NCBI RefSeq assembly: GCF_013393345.1
Contig: NZ_QJRF01000030.1
Coordinates: 62,001-126,000, forward strand
Source: Pseudomonas taiwanensis
GTDB taxonomy: Bacteria; Pseudomonadota; Gammaproteobacteria; Pseudomonadales; Pseudomonadaceae
Reading direction: 5' to 3'
DNA: 64,000 nt
The translations under genes and the position numbers were made by a program. The notes beneath the pieces are model-generated. The model ran no database searches, was not told the DNA's origin, and saw only the letters and a program-made list of their open reading frames with translations. Below are positions 46,244-54,399 of this stretch, in pieces (position 1 is the stretch's first letter; each line of letters starts with the position of its first letter).

Positions 46244-48488
46244 AGGAATCGATGGCCCACCAGTTGGGTAATAGGCGCTGTACCTCCGGCCGCGCAAAGC
46301 GGTCGTCGATCAGGTGCACCACGCCCCGGTCGTCGGTCGTGCGGATGACCCGGCCGGCCGCCTGCACCACTTTCTGCAAGCCGGGATAGAGGTAGGCGTA
46401 GTCGTAGCCGGCGCCGAACTGCGCGGCCATGCGCTGCTTCAACTGCTCGTTGATGGGGTTCAGTTGTGGCAGGCCAAGGGTGGCGACGAAGGCGCCGATC
46501 AGTCGCTCGCCGGGTAGGTCGATGCCTTCACCGAATGCGCCGCCGAGCACGGCGAAGCCGATGCCCTGACCACCTGCTTCGAAGCGCTGGATGAATGCCT
46601 GGCGCTCGGCTTCATCCATCTGCCGTGCCTGCAGCCAGACGGGCACGTGCGGATGCTCGCGGGCGAACAAGCTGGCGACCTGCTGCAGGTAGTCATAGCT
46701 GCTGAAGAAGGCCAGGTAGTTGCCGGGACGTTCCGCAAACTGTCGGGCCATCAACCGTGCGATGGGAGTGAGCGATGCGTTGCGGTGCTGGTAACGCGTG
46801 GAGACGTCGGTGGCTATCCGGACCTGGAGTTGTTCGGCGCTGAAAGGGGAGTCCACTTCCAGCCAGGGTGTATTGGCGGCCAGTCCCAGCAGGTCGCTGT
46901 AGTAGCGGCGCGGGTTGAGGGTGGCCGAGAACAGCACGGTGGAATGGCTGGCGGCGAATCGGGGGCCGATAAAGGGGGCGGGCACCAGATTGCGCAGGCA
47001 CAGGCGTGAGAGGCTGCTTCCACTTTTGCCGACGCGCTTGCTGAGGTCGAACAACGAATGGCTGTCGAACTGCTCGGCCATACGACCGAATTGCATGGTT
47101 TCGAAGTAGAACTCCTGCAGGGCGGCATCCATGGCGGTGGGATTGTCGGTGAGGTAGTCGGTAATCGCGGTTACCGCCCCCTGGAGGGCATTGAGCAGTT
47201 TGGTCGGAGGTGCGTCATAGGCTCGGTAGTCCTCGGCCTGCTCCTTGTTCAATTCGCTCCAGGCGCGGCCGACCCGTTCCAGGGACTTCTTCAGCGCGGC
47301 CGGTGCGTTCTTGCGCAGCGCCTTGAGGCTGAGTTGGTCGAGCTCGGCCGAATACATCTTGCGCGCCCGTTCCACCAGGTTGTGGGCTTCGTCCACCAGC
47401 ACCGCAACGCGCCACTGGTTGACGTTGGTCAGCCCGTGGAGCAGGGCGCTAGCGTCGAAGTAGTAGTTGTAATCGCCTACCACCACATCGCTCCAGCGGG
47501 CCATCTCCTGGGCCAGGTAGTAGGGGCAGACCTGATGGGCGAGAGCGATTTCACGAATGGTTTCGCGGTCCAGCCAGCAGCGTTCCGTGGCGGCCTTGCG
47601 GGCGGCCGGCAGACGGTCGTAGAAGCCACGGGCGAGGGGACAGGATTCGCCATGACAGGCGTTTTCCGGGTGCTCGCAGGCCTTGTCGTGAGCGACCAGT
47701 TCGAGCACCCGCAGGGGCGCGGTATCTATTTGCTGCAGGGCGTCGAGGGCCAGTTGGCGGCCGGGTGTTTTCGCGGCGAGGAAGAAGACCTTGTCCAGCG
47801 CCTGGCGCGGAGCTGCCTTGAGCAGGGGGAACAGGGTACCGAGCGTCTTGCCGATGCCGGTGGGCGCCTGAGCCATCAGGCAACAGCCGGTGCTGACCGC
47901 CTTGTACACGGCCTCGGCAAGCTGGCGCTGGCCCTTTCGGAACGCGGCATGGGGAAAGGTGAGGGTTTCAAGTGCGGCGTTGCGCGCCGCTGTGTGGGCG
48001 AGCTCCTGTTCGGCCCAGGCAATGAAGCGTTGGCACTGGGTTTCGAAAAACAGGCGCAGGTCTTCGGCCTTGTGGCGCTCGGTGAGTAGCGTTTCTTTCT
48101 GACTGCCGATGTCGAAATAGACCAGCGCCAATTCGATTTCTGCCAGCGACTGCTGCTGGCAGAGCAGCCAGCCGTAGATCTTCACCTGGGCCCAGTGCAG
48201 ATGTCGGTGGTTCTCCGGCATGCGCTGGAGATCACCGCGATAGGTCTTCACTTCCTCCAGACGGTTCAGTGCCGGGTCATAACCGTCGGCGCGACCGCGC
48301 ACACGCAGTGGGCCGAACTCGCCAACCAGCGCGACTTCTGTCTGGTAGCCCTCGCCCCGACGGCTGGCCACCAGCGCGTGGCCCGCGATGCCTTCCTGGG
48401 CGGTGGGCGCCGGGGTGAAGCGCAGGTCGAGGTCGCCCGTCTTGGCGGTGAACTCGCAGAGCGCGCGCACGGCGACGCTGTAGTTCAT
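46239..48488 (-). CDS. XPD/DinG-like Fe-S helicase with N-terminal PD-(D/E)xK nuclease domain
   Basis: The 749-aa protein combines two activities. The N-terminal 100 residues carry a RecB/Cas4-type nuclease motif: Asp68 in RGRADGYDP and Glu79-x-Lys81 in LEEVKTY. The helicase follows, with Walker A QAPTGIGKTLGT, four Cys that can bind an Fe-S cluster (CEHPENACHGESC and VCPYYL), the DEAH box VLVDEAHNLVE and later superfamily-2 motifs (GGAFGEGIDLPGERL, QAAGRVIRT). It overlaps the FAN1 gene (TGATG) and so shares its SOS control. Its C-terminus ends in a REP sequence. Confidence 0.88.
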   Translation of the reverse strand: MNYSVAVRALCEFTAKTGDLDLRFTPAPTAQEGIAGHALVASRRGEGYQTEVALVGEFGPLRVRGRADGYDPALNRLEEVKTYRGDLQRMPENHRHLHWAQVKIYGWLLCQQQSLAEIELALVYFDIGSQKETLLTERHKAEDLRLFFETQCQRFIAWAEQELAHTAARNAALETLTFPHAAFRKGQRQLAEAVYKAVSTGCCLMAQAPTGIGKTLGTLFPLLKAAPRQALDKVFFLAAKTPGRQLALDALQQIDTAPLRVLELVAHDKACEHPENACHGESCPLARGFYDRLPAARKAATERCWLDRETIREIALAHQVCPYYLAQEMARWSDVVVGDYNYYFDASALLHGLTNVNQWRVAVLVDEAHNLVERARKMYSAELDQLSLKALRKNAPAALKKSLERVGRAWSELNKEQAEDYRAYDAPPTKLLNALQGAVTAITDYLTDNPTAMDAALQEFYFETMQFGRMAEQFDSHSLFDLSKRVGKSGSSLSRLCLRNLVPAPFIGPRFAASHSTVLFSATLNPRRYYSDLLGLAANTPWLEVDSPFSAEQLQVRIATDVSTRYQHRNASLTPIARLMARQFAERPGNYLAFFSSYDYLQQVASLFAREHPHVPVWLQARQMDEAERQAFIQRFEAGGQGIGFAVLGGAFGEGIDLPGERLIGAFVATLGLPQLNPINEQLKQRMAAQFGAGYDYAYLYPGLQKVVQAAGRVIRTTDDRGVVHLIDDRFARPEVQRLLPNWWAIDSL

Positions 48489-50119
48489 CAGGCGTCCGCC
48501 CATTGCACGTAGCAGACTTCCACGGGAATCCCGTGTTGGGCGCAGAACTCCAGCCAGCGCAGCTGGTTGTCCTGCAGTCGGTCACCGGGCCCCTTCACCT
48601 CGATCAGGCGGTAGCGGCGTTCGGCCGGCCAGAACTGGATCAGGTCCGGCAGGCCGGCGCGGTTGGACTTGATGTCGGCAAGGATGCGCTGGAAACAGGC
48701 CTTGAGCTGCGCGGCAGGGAGGCAGGCCAGAGCCTGGTCGAGCAGGGCTTCGTCCAGGTTGCCCCAGTAGACGAAGGGCGACAGCAGCCCCTGTTTGGCC
48801 GCGAAGGTCCGGCGAATGCTGGCCTGGTATTCCCCGTTGTCCAGCTGTGCCAGGCAGGCATCGAACAGCTCTGCCCGGCGTGCATGGAAATCAGGGCTGA
48901 GCAGGTCCGACGGCCCATTGTGGAACGGGTGGAAGAAGGCACCGGGTAGCGCGGCGAAGATGGCGTCCCAGCACAGCAAGCCGAACAGCGAGTTGAGCAG
49001 GGTGTTCTCCACGTAGTGCACGGGCGCGTCGTCTTCGTGGAAATGCAGCAGCACGGCATGCTCCACCGATAGCGGTTCCGGGGGGTGCGGCAGCAGCAGG
49101 TCGATACGCTGCACAGTGGTGCTGCCGGCTGGCGGCTCCTTGGGCAGGCCGAGTTTGCGTCGCAGGCGCGGCAGGATGCGGGTCAGGTGTTGCTGCTCTT
49201 CCTCGCTCTCGGGCGCTGCGTTGGCGAGTTGGGCAAGACCGAAGGCATCGTCATGGGCCTCCAGGCGTTCGAACACACGGATGCGTCGCACCCGCGCTCC
49301 TGGGTAGTCGCAGAGGCTGTACAGGCCAAGCGCCGCTTCCAGCAGCTCGCAGCGCTCGCAATGTTGGCCGATCTGGAACAACAGCTTGCGTCGACGCGCA
49401 TCCAGCCAGGGGTTGGCGTGGGTTTCGAGTGGAAGTTCGGGCAGCAGTTGTTCGAGTGCCTCACCCGCCTCGAAGCGCTCCCTCCAACGGTGAAGGCGCA
49501 GGTAGTAGTCGAGATCGGCACGCTCGCGGAAACCCCTTGCGGAGGCATCGATCTCCACCTTTTCGTACTGGTAGATGCCGAGGTCGGCGAGGACGAATTC
49601 GGACCAGTCCTGATAGAGGTTGCCGAAGAACATCAGTCGCAGGCGGTCGCAGATGTCCATCAGACCCAGGGCATAGACGCAATCGCTGCTGGTCGGAAAC
49701 CAGTCCGCGAAGGTGCGGCGCCCATCGTGTTCGGCAAGCAGGTTCTCCAGGCGCTCCGCCTTGCGTCCCGGAGCCTTGCCGAAGCAGGTATCCACCTCGC
49801 CCAGCGTGAGCAGGCCGAAGAGTTGAGCCAGGTCCAGCTCCGCTGCTGCATCCACCCAGCCGAGTGCCAGCAGCGGAAGGGCCGCCTCGCAGGTATCGCC
49901 GATTTCCACGTAGTTCAGCTTGCTCGCTCGAAACAGCATGCCTTTGCGCATCACCATGCGAACCAGGAGCGCCTGGGAGGCGCGAGGCAGGAGGCGGAAA
50001 TCTTCGATGAACGCCACTTCCTCGCCGTCCAGCAGGTCGTGATAACGCTCGCTGATCCAGTCCAGCAGGGTGTGGAAGTTGTGCAGGTAATAGAAGGGAT
50101 CGTCGAGTGCGGCAGGCAT
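48488..50119 (-). CDS. FAN1-type VRR-NUC structure-specific nuclease
   Basis: A 543-aa protein related to FAN1, the nuclease that cuts 5' flaps and unhooks interstrand crosslinks. The C-terminal VRR-NUC domain (about residues 430-535) has the PD-(D/E)xK residues in AGLPDLIQFW and RYRLIEVKGPGDRLQDNQLRWL. The upstream helical part contains VENTLLNSLFGLLCWD and the FHPFHNGPSDL segment, and the N-terminal region carries the SAP-like DNA-binding fold. A P. aeruginosa homologue has been solved bound to flap DNA. A LexA box lies 28 bases upstream of the start, and the helicase gene follows. Confidence 0.9.
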   Translation of the reverse strand: MPAALDDPFYYLHNFHTLLDWISERYHDLLDGEEVAFIEDFRLLPRASQALLVRMVMRKGMLFRASKLNYVEIGDTCEAALPLLALGWVDAAAELDLAQLFGLLTLGEVDTCFGKAPGRKAERLENLLAEHDGRRTFADWFPTSSDCVYALGLMDICDRLRLMFFGNLYQDWSEFVLADLGIYQYEKVEIDASARGFRERADLDYYLRLHRWRERFEAGEALEQLLPELPLETHANPWLDARRRKLLFQIGQHCERCELLEAALGLYSLCDYPGARVRRIRVFERLEAHDDAFGLAQLANAAPESEEEQQHLTRILPRLRRKLGLPKEPPAGSTTVQRIDLLLPHPPEPLSVEHAVLLHFHEDDAPVHYVENTLLNSLFGLLCWDAIFAALPGAFFHPFHNGPSDLLSPDFHARRAELFDACLAQLDNGEYQASIRRTFAAKQGLLSPFVYWGNLDEALLDQALACLPAAQLKACFQRILADIKSNRAGLPDLIQFWPAERRYRLIEVKGPGDRLQDNQLRWLEFCAQHGIPVEVCYVQWADA

Positions 50120-50442
50120 GGCGGGGGACGGCAGACCGGTCTTTTACTGTGGATATATACAGATATCAGGCGCGGCGGGGGCGCGGCAAATGCATTTCGA
50201 TCAGTGGGGCTGCGGGCGGCGCGACGCTATTTATTTTGTCGCGCCTGAATCTAAAAAACCTATATCCAAAGCCTTCTGGCGCGCGGCGCACAGCGCTTTT
50301 CGCGCTGGTAGCTTTTTCCTAGCCAGCGACTACAAAAATCATAATTTCGCGAATTCCTCGCTCTGAACAGAATGCGGCCAACACCCCTTACCGATAGCCG
50401 CATCAGCAAAACAAGAATGATCAGAGTCAGAGGAGGCAAGCG
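50120..50442. other. Divergent region between the FAN1 gene and the FMO operon
   Basis: No gene is seen in these 323 bases. They hold LexA box 2 (50147-50162), an inverted repeat CGCTGG/CCAGCG (50303-50328) with a T-rich loop, and the promoter for the FMO operon, which was not placed. Confidence 0.6.
50147..50162. promoter_or_regulatory. LexA box 2
   Basis: CTGTGGATATATACAG fits CTG-N10-CAG. On the minus strand it reads CTGATATCTGTATA at its upstream side, identical over 14 bases to LexA box 1. It lies 28 bases before the FAN1 start and so should place the nuclease/helicase operon in the SOS regulon. Confidence 0.88.
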
Positions 50443-51759
50443 ATGACCGACCTGAACCAGACCGCGTTTCAGAACTACGCGGAGAAGGCAGTTGAAACAA
50501 TAGAGATCGATACGCTGGTTGTGGGTGCTGGCCAGGCCGGCGTGGCCATGAGTGAGCACCTGACCAAGCTCGGCGTACCGCACCTGGTGCTGGAGCGCAA
50601 TCGCATTGCCGAAGCCTGGCGTACAGGACGCTGGGACTCGCTGGTGGCCAACGGGCCGGCCTGGCATGACCGTTTCCCGGGGCTGGAGTTTGATCTCGAT
50701 CCCGACGCCTTTGCTTCCAAGGAGCAGGTGGCGGCCTATTTCGAAGCCTACGCCAAGCAGTTCGATGCCCCCATCCGCACCGGCGTGGAAGTGAAGTCCG
50801 TGGTGCGCAATGCCGATCGTCCGGGATTCACCGTCGAAACTTCCGAAGGTGTGATCCAGGCCAATCGTGTGGTCGCCGCTACCGGACCGTTCCAGCGCCC
50901 GATCATCCCACCGATTGCGCCCAGCAACGCAAGTGTCAAGCAGATTCACTCCGCCCAGTACCGCAATCCGCAGCAACTTCCGGAAGGCGGTGTGCTGGTG
51001 GTAGGGGCCGGCTCGTCCGGGGTGCAGATTGCCGATGAGCTGCAGCGCGCCGGCAAGCAGGTCTACCTGTCGGTCGGTCCGCACGATCGTCCGCCGCGCG
51101 CCTACCGCAATCGCGACTTCTGCTGGTGGCTTGGTGTACTCGGTCTGTGGGATGCGGAAGCCGCCCAGCCGGGCAAGGAGCATGTGACCATTGCTGTGAG
51201 CGGTGCTCGTGGTGGTCATACCGTCGACTTCCGGGCACTGGCCCATCAAGGTGTGACGCTCGTCGGCCTCACCAAGTCGTTCGAAGGCGATGCGGTGACC
51301 TTCCAGGCGGACCTTGCGGAAAACATCGCTCGCGGCGACGAGAACTATCTGTCGCTGCTGGATGCCGCGGACGCCTACATCGAGCGCAACGGCCTCGATC
51401 TGCCGGAGGAGCCCGAAGCCCGCGCGACCTATCCGGACCCGGAATGCGTGAGCAACCCGATACTCGAACTGGACCTGGCAAAGGCCGGTGTTACCTCGAT
51501 CATCTGGGCGACTGGCTACGCGGTCGATTACAGCTGGCTGAAGGTCAACGCCTTCGACGCCAAGGGCAAGCCGCAGCACCAGCGCGGTGTGTCGGCTGAG
51601 CCGGGCGTCTATTTCCTTGGTCTGCCGTGGCTGTCCCGCCGGGGCTCCACCTTTATCTGGGGTGTCTGGCACGACGCCAAGCACATCGCCGACCACATCG
51701 CCACCCAGCACAAGTACCTCGCCTACCGCGATGCCTCGCAGCGCCGGGCGAAAGACTGA
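50443..51759 (+). CDS. Flavin-dependent monooxygenase (FMO/CzcO type)
   Basis: A 438-aa two-dinucleotide-binding flavoprotein. The FAD site is VVGAGQAGVAMSEHL (about residue 26) with LVLERNRIAEAWR, and the NADPH site is VVGAGSSGVQIADEL. ATGYAVDYSW is the typical late FAD motif. The family hydroxylates amines, sulphides or ketones. It heads a four-gene operon and has GAGGAGG upstream. The substrate is not evident. Confidence 0.85.
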   Translation: MTDLNQTAFQNYAEKAVETIEIDTLVVGAGQAGVAMSEHLTKLGVPHLVLERNRIAEAWRTGRWDSLVANGPAWHDRFPGLEFDLDPDAFASKEQVAAYFEAYAKQFDAPIRTGVEVKSVVRNADRPGFTVETSEGVIQANRVVAATGPFQRPIIPPIAPSNASVKQIHSAQYRNPQQLPEGGVLVVGAGSSGVQIADELQRAGKQVYLSVGPHDRPPRAYRNRDFCWWLGVLGLWDAEAAQPGKEHVTIAVSGARGGHTVDFRALAHQGVTLVGLTKSFEGDAVTFQADLAENIARGDENYLSLLDAADAYIERNGLDLPEEPEARATYPDPECVSNPILELDLAKAGVTSIIWATGYAVDYSWLKVNAFDAKGKPQHQRGVSAEPGVYFLGLPWLSRRGSTFIWGVWHDAKHIADHIATQHKYLAYRDASQRRAKD

Positions 51760-51832
51760 GAGGCAGCGTTTCCATGCAGGCGACTGCTGTCATTCGTGTG
51801 CTCAAACAATCAGATTTCAGGAAGTGATTTCG

Positions 51833-52264
51833 ATGCCTACCCATACTCGCATCCGCATGTTCAACACCAAGGACACCTATCCGAACCAGTCGCTGGATAA
51901 TGACCTGTGCCAGGCCGTGCGTGCTGGCAATACCGTCTATGTGCGCGGCCAGGTCGGGACCGATTTCGAGGGACGGCTGGTCGGCCTCGGCGATCCCCGC
52001 GCCCAAACCGAACAGGCCATGAAGAACGTCAAGCAACTGCTGGAAGAGGCGGGCAGCGACCTGTCCCACATCGTCAAGACCACCACTTACCTGATCGACC
52101 CCCGCTACCGTGAGCCGGTCTACCAGGAAGTGGGCAAGTGGCTCAAAGGCGTGTTCCCGATCTCCACCGGGCTGGTGGTTTCCGCCCTGGGCCAGCCGCA
52201 GTGGCTGATGGAGATCGATGTGATCGCGGTGATTCCGGACGACTGGCAGTCGGCACAGGCATAA
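51833..52264 (+). CDS. Rid-family protein lacking the RidA catalytic Arg
   Basis: A 143-aa protein of the YjgF/Rid family, which hydrolyse or handle imines and enamines. The family core is seen in VYVRGQVGTD, AMKNVKQLLEEAGSDLSHIVKTTTYLIDPRYR and WLMEIDVIAV. At the position of RidA Arg105 (FPARS) this protein has FPIST, so it is not a canonical 2-aminoacrylate deaminase and belongs to another Rid sub-family. ATG 51833 is chosen; AGGAAGTG lies nine bases before it. Confidence 0.85.
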   Translation: MPTHTRIRMFNTKDTYPNQSLDNDLCQAVRAGNTVYVRGQVGTDFEGRLVGLGDPRAQTEQAMKNVKQLLEEAGSDLSHIVKTTTYLIDPRYREPVYQEVGKWLKGVFPISTGLVVSALGQPQWLMEIDVIAVIPDDWQSAQA

Positions 52265-52275
52265 GGAGCAGGAGC

Positions 52276-52953
52276 ATGACGTTCTCTATCATTGGCCGCT
52301 GCCCGGAGACTGGGCAGCTCGGCATCGCCATCAGCTCTTCGAGCATCGCGGTCGGCGCCCGTTGCCCGTGGGTGCGGGCGGGGGTTGGTGCGGTGGCGAC
52401 CCAGAACGTCACCCTGCCGGCCCTGGGTCCGCAGATTCTTGACCTGCTCGACGGTCAACAGCTGGAGCCCGTGGCAGCCCTGGATCGGGCCCTCAGCACC
52501 AACGGCTGGAGCCAGTATCGCCAGGTCACAGTGATCGATAGCCACGGCCGCACCGCGCTGTTCAGTGGCAGCGAGGCGTTGGGCGTGCACAACGCGGTTG
52601 CTGGCGAGCAGTGCGTCGCAGCAGGGAACCTGTTGTCTGGAACCCATGTCATCGAAGCCATGGTGAAGGCATTCGAGGCAGCTCCCGGGCTTCTTGCCGA
52701 GCGCCTGCTGGCAGCCATGCACGCCGCGATGGCGGCAGGTGGCGAAGCGGGTCCGGTTCACTCGGCAGCACTCAAGGTGATGGGTGACCTCACCTGGCCG
52801 CTCGTCGACCTGCGGGTCGATTGGGCGGAGGAGGACCCGATCGGTCAGTTGGACGCGCTCTGGCAGGCCTATCGGCCGCAGATGCAGGATTACGTCACCC
52901 GTGCGCTGAACCCTACGGCGGCCCCCAGTTACGGGGTGCCGGGCGATGAGTGA
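52276..52953 (+). CDS. DUF1028 protein
   Basis: A 225-aa protein of the DUF1028 family, with the Ntn-hydrolase-like start MTFSIIGRCPETGQLGIAISSSSIAVGARCPWVRA (given in two parts: residues 1-20 and 21-35) and GAVATQNVT. The role is unknown. The RBS is GGAGCAGGAG. It overlaps the M20 gene by eight bases, so the two are coupled. Confidence 0.82.
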   Translation: MTFSIIGRCPETGQLGIAISSSSIAVGARCPWVRAGVGAVATQNVTLPALGPQILDLLDGQQLEPVAALDRALSTNGWSQYRQVTVIDSHGRTALFSGSEALGVHNAVAGEQCVAAGNLLSGTHVIEAMVKAFEAAPGLLAERLLAAMHAAMAAGGEAGPVHSAALKVMGDLTWPLVDLRVDWAEEDPIGQLDALWQAYRPQMQDYVTRALNPTAAPSYGVPGDE

Positions 52954-54118
52954 GGTCTCCAGTCGCGATCTGCTTGAGCGGCTGGTCGGTTTCGCTACCG
53001 TCAGTCGGGACTCCAACCTGGAGCTGATCGCGTTCATCCGGGATTACCTCTCCGGTCTCGGGGTCGAGAGTGAGCTGTTCTACAACCCCGAACGCACCAA
53101 GGCCAACCTGTTCGCCACCATCGGTCCTCGCGACCGGGGTGGCGTCGTGCTGTCTGGCCACACCGACGTGGTGCCCGTGGACGGGCAGGCCTGGACGGTC
53201 GAACCATTCAGGCTGACCGAAAGGGAAGGGCGGCTTTACGGCCGCGGCACAGCGGATATGAAAGGTTTCATTGCCTCCGTCCTGGCGGCTGTCCCGATCT
53301 TTCTGGAGCGGCCACTCACCCTGCCGGTGCATCTGGCCTTCTCCTATGACGAGGAGGTTGGCTGCCTGGGAGTGCGTCCCATGCTGGCGGAGCTGGAAAA
53401 ACGGCCGCACAAGCCGCGCCTGTGCCTGATCGGCGAACCCACGGAGTTGAAGCCGGTGCTGGGCCACAAGGGGAAGCTGGCCATGCGCTGTGAAGTCCAG
53501 GGCGCCGCCTGTCATTCCGCCTACGCGCCTTATGGCGTGAACGCCATCGAGTACGCGGCACGATTGATCGGAAAGCTGGGCGAGATCGGTGCGGAACTGG
53601 CACGGCCGGAACTTCACGATGAACGCTTCGACCCACCTTTCTCCACCGTGCAGACCGGCACCATCAAGGGCGGCCGTGCGCTGAACATCGTTCCGGCGGA
53701 ATGCGAGTTCGACTTCGAGGTGCGCGCGCTGCCGGGTTTCGATGCTCAGCAGGTGGCGGATGAACTGCTCGCCTTCGCCGAGGACGAATTGGTGCCCCGG
53801 ATGCGCAGGGTGCAGGCGGATACTGGCATCAGCCTCAAGCCGTTGAGCGCCTATCCGGGACTGGTCACTCCGCCCGACGGTGAAGCGGCTCGCCTGCTGG
53901 CGCTCCTCTCTGGTTCGACGGAGTTCGGCACCGTGGCCTTCGGCACCGAGGGTGGGTTGTTCGATCAGGCGGGCATTCCCACGGTCGTTTGCGGCCCGGG
54001 CAGCATGGATCAGGGGCATAAGCCGGACGAGTTCGTCAGTCTTGAACAGCTGTTGGAGTGCGACGTCATGCTGCGCCGTCTGGCGCTTTATCTACAGGGC
54101 GAAGAGCGTCTGCTGTAG
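52946..54118 (+). CDS. M20 metallopeptidase/deacylase (ArgE-like)
   Basis: The 390-aa dizinc hydrolase resembles acetylornithine deacetylase. The metal motifs are LSGHTDVVPV, YGRGTADMKGFIASVL, DEEVGCLG and the final His in MDQGHKPDEF. A dimerisation lid lies between about residues 175 and 290. Its operon partners argue against arginine synthesis; it more likely removes an acyl group in a catabolic route. True ArgE cannot be excluded from sequence alone. Confidence 0.85.
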   Translation: MSEVSSRDLLERLVGFATVSRDSNLELIAFIRDYLSGLGVESELFYNPERTKANLFATIGPRDRGGVVLSGHTDVVPVDGQAWTVEPFRLTEREGRLYGRGTADMKGFIASVLAAVPIFLERPLTLPVHLAFSYDEEVGCLGVRPMLAELEKRPHKPRLCLIGEPTELKPVLGHKGKLAMRCEVQGAACHSAYAPYGVNAIEYAARLIGKLGEIGAELARPELHDERFDPPFSTVQTGTIKGGRALNIVPAECEFDFEVRALPGFDAQQVADELLAFAEDELVPRMRRVQADTGISLKPLSAYPGLVTPPDGEAARLLALLSGSTEFGTVAFGTEGGLFDQAGIPTVVCGPGSMDQGHKPDEFVSLEQLLECDVMLRRLALYLQGEERLL

Positions 54119-54155
54119 ACTGCCGCACCCCTTTAGGTATGGCTGGGGTGTGTGA

Positions 54156-54184
54156 TTGACGGGCGTCAACCCCATTGCTACCAT
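54156..54184 (+). promoter_or_regulatory. Candidate promoter of rpsA
   Basis: TTGACG (54156-54161), a 17-base spacer and TACCAT (54179-54184) give a good sigma-70 match. The transcript would start near 54191, leaving a leader of about 210 bases before rpsA. TTGAC-N4-GTCAA at the -35 is also a short dyad. Confidence 0.6.
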
Positions 54185-54399
54185 TCCAGCCCTTATGTTG
54201 GCTCGATTCCTCCGTCCGGAGGTTGAAAAAGCCAATGTCAACCCTGAGTTTTGCGCAGCTTCCGGTTTCCGCTGGGAGTTGCGCCACCGGGACGGTGTGG
54301 GATACCAGCTTCGATCCCCATCGCCTCTATTGATGACTTGACCGCATTGGCTGGAGTGCGGAATAGGGCCTTTCCTGGCCTTTGACTACAGGTATGAAC

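Noticed and set aside
52946-54118. Biosynthetic argE
   Set aside because: The operon contains a monooxygenase, a Rid protein and a DUF1028 protein, so a catabolic deacylase is more likely, though not proven.
54156-54341. Small ORF of 61 codons upstream of rpsA
   Set aside because: It has no clear RBS, overlaps the likely rpsA promoter and leader, and resembles no family.
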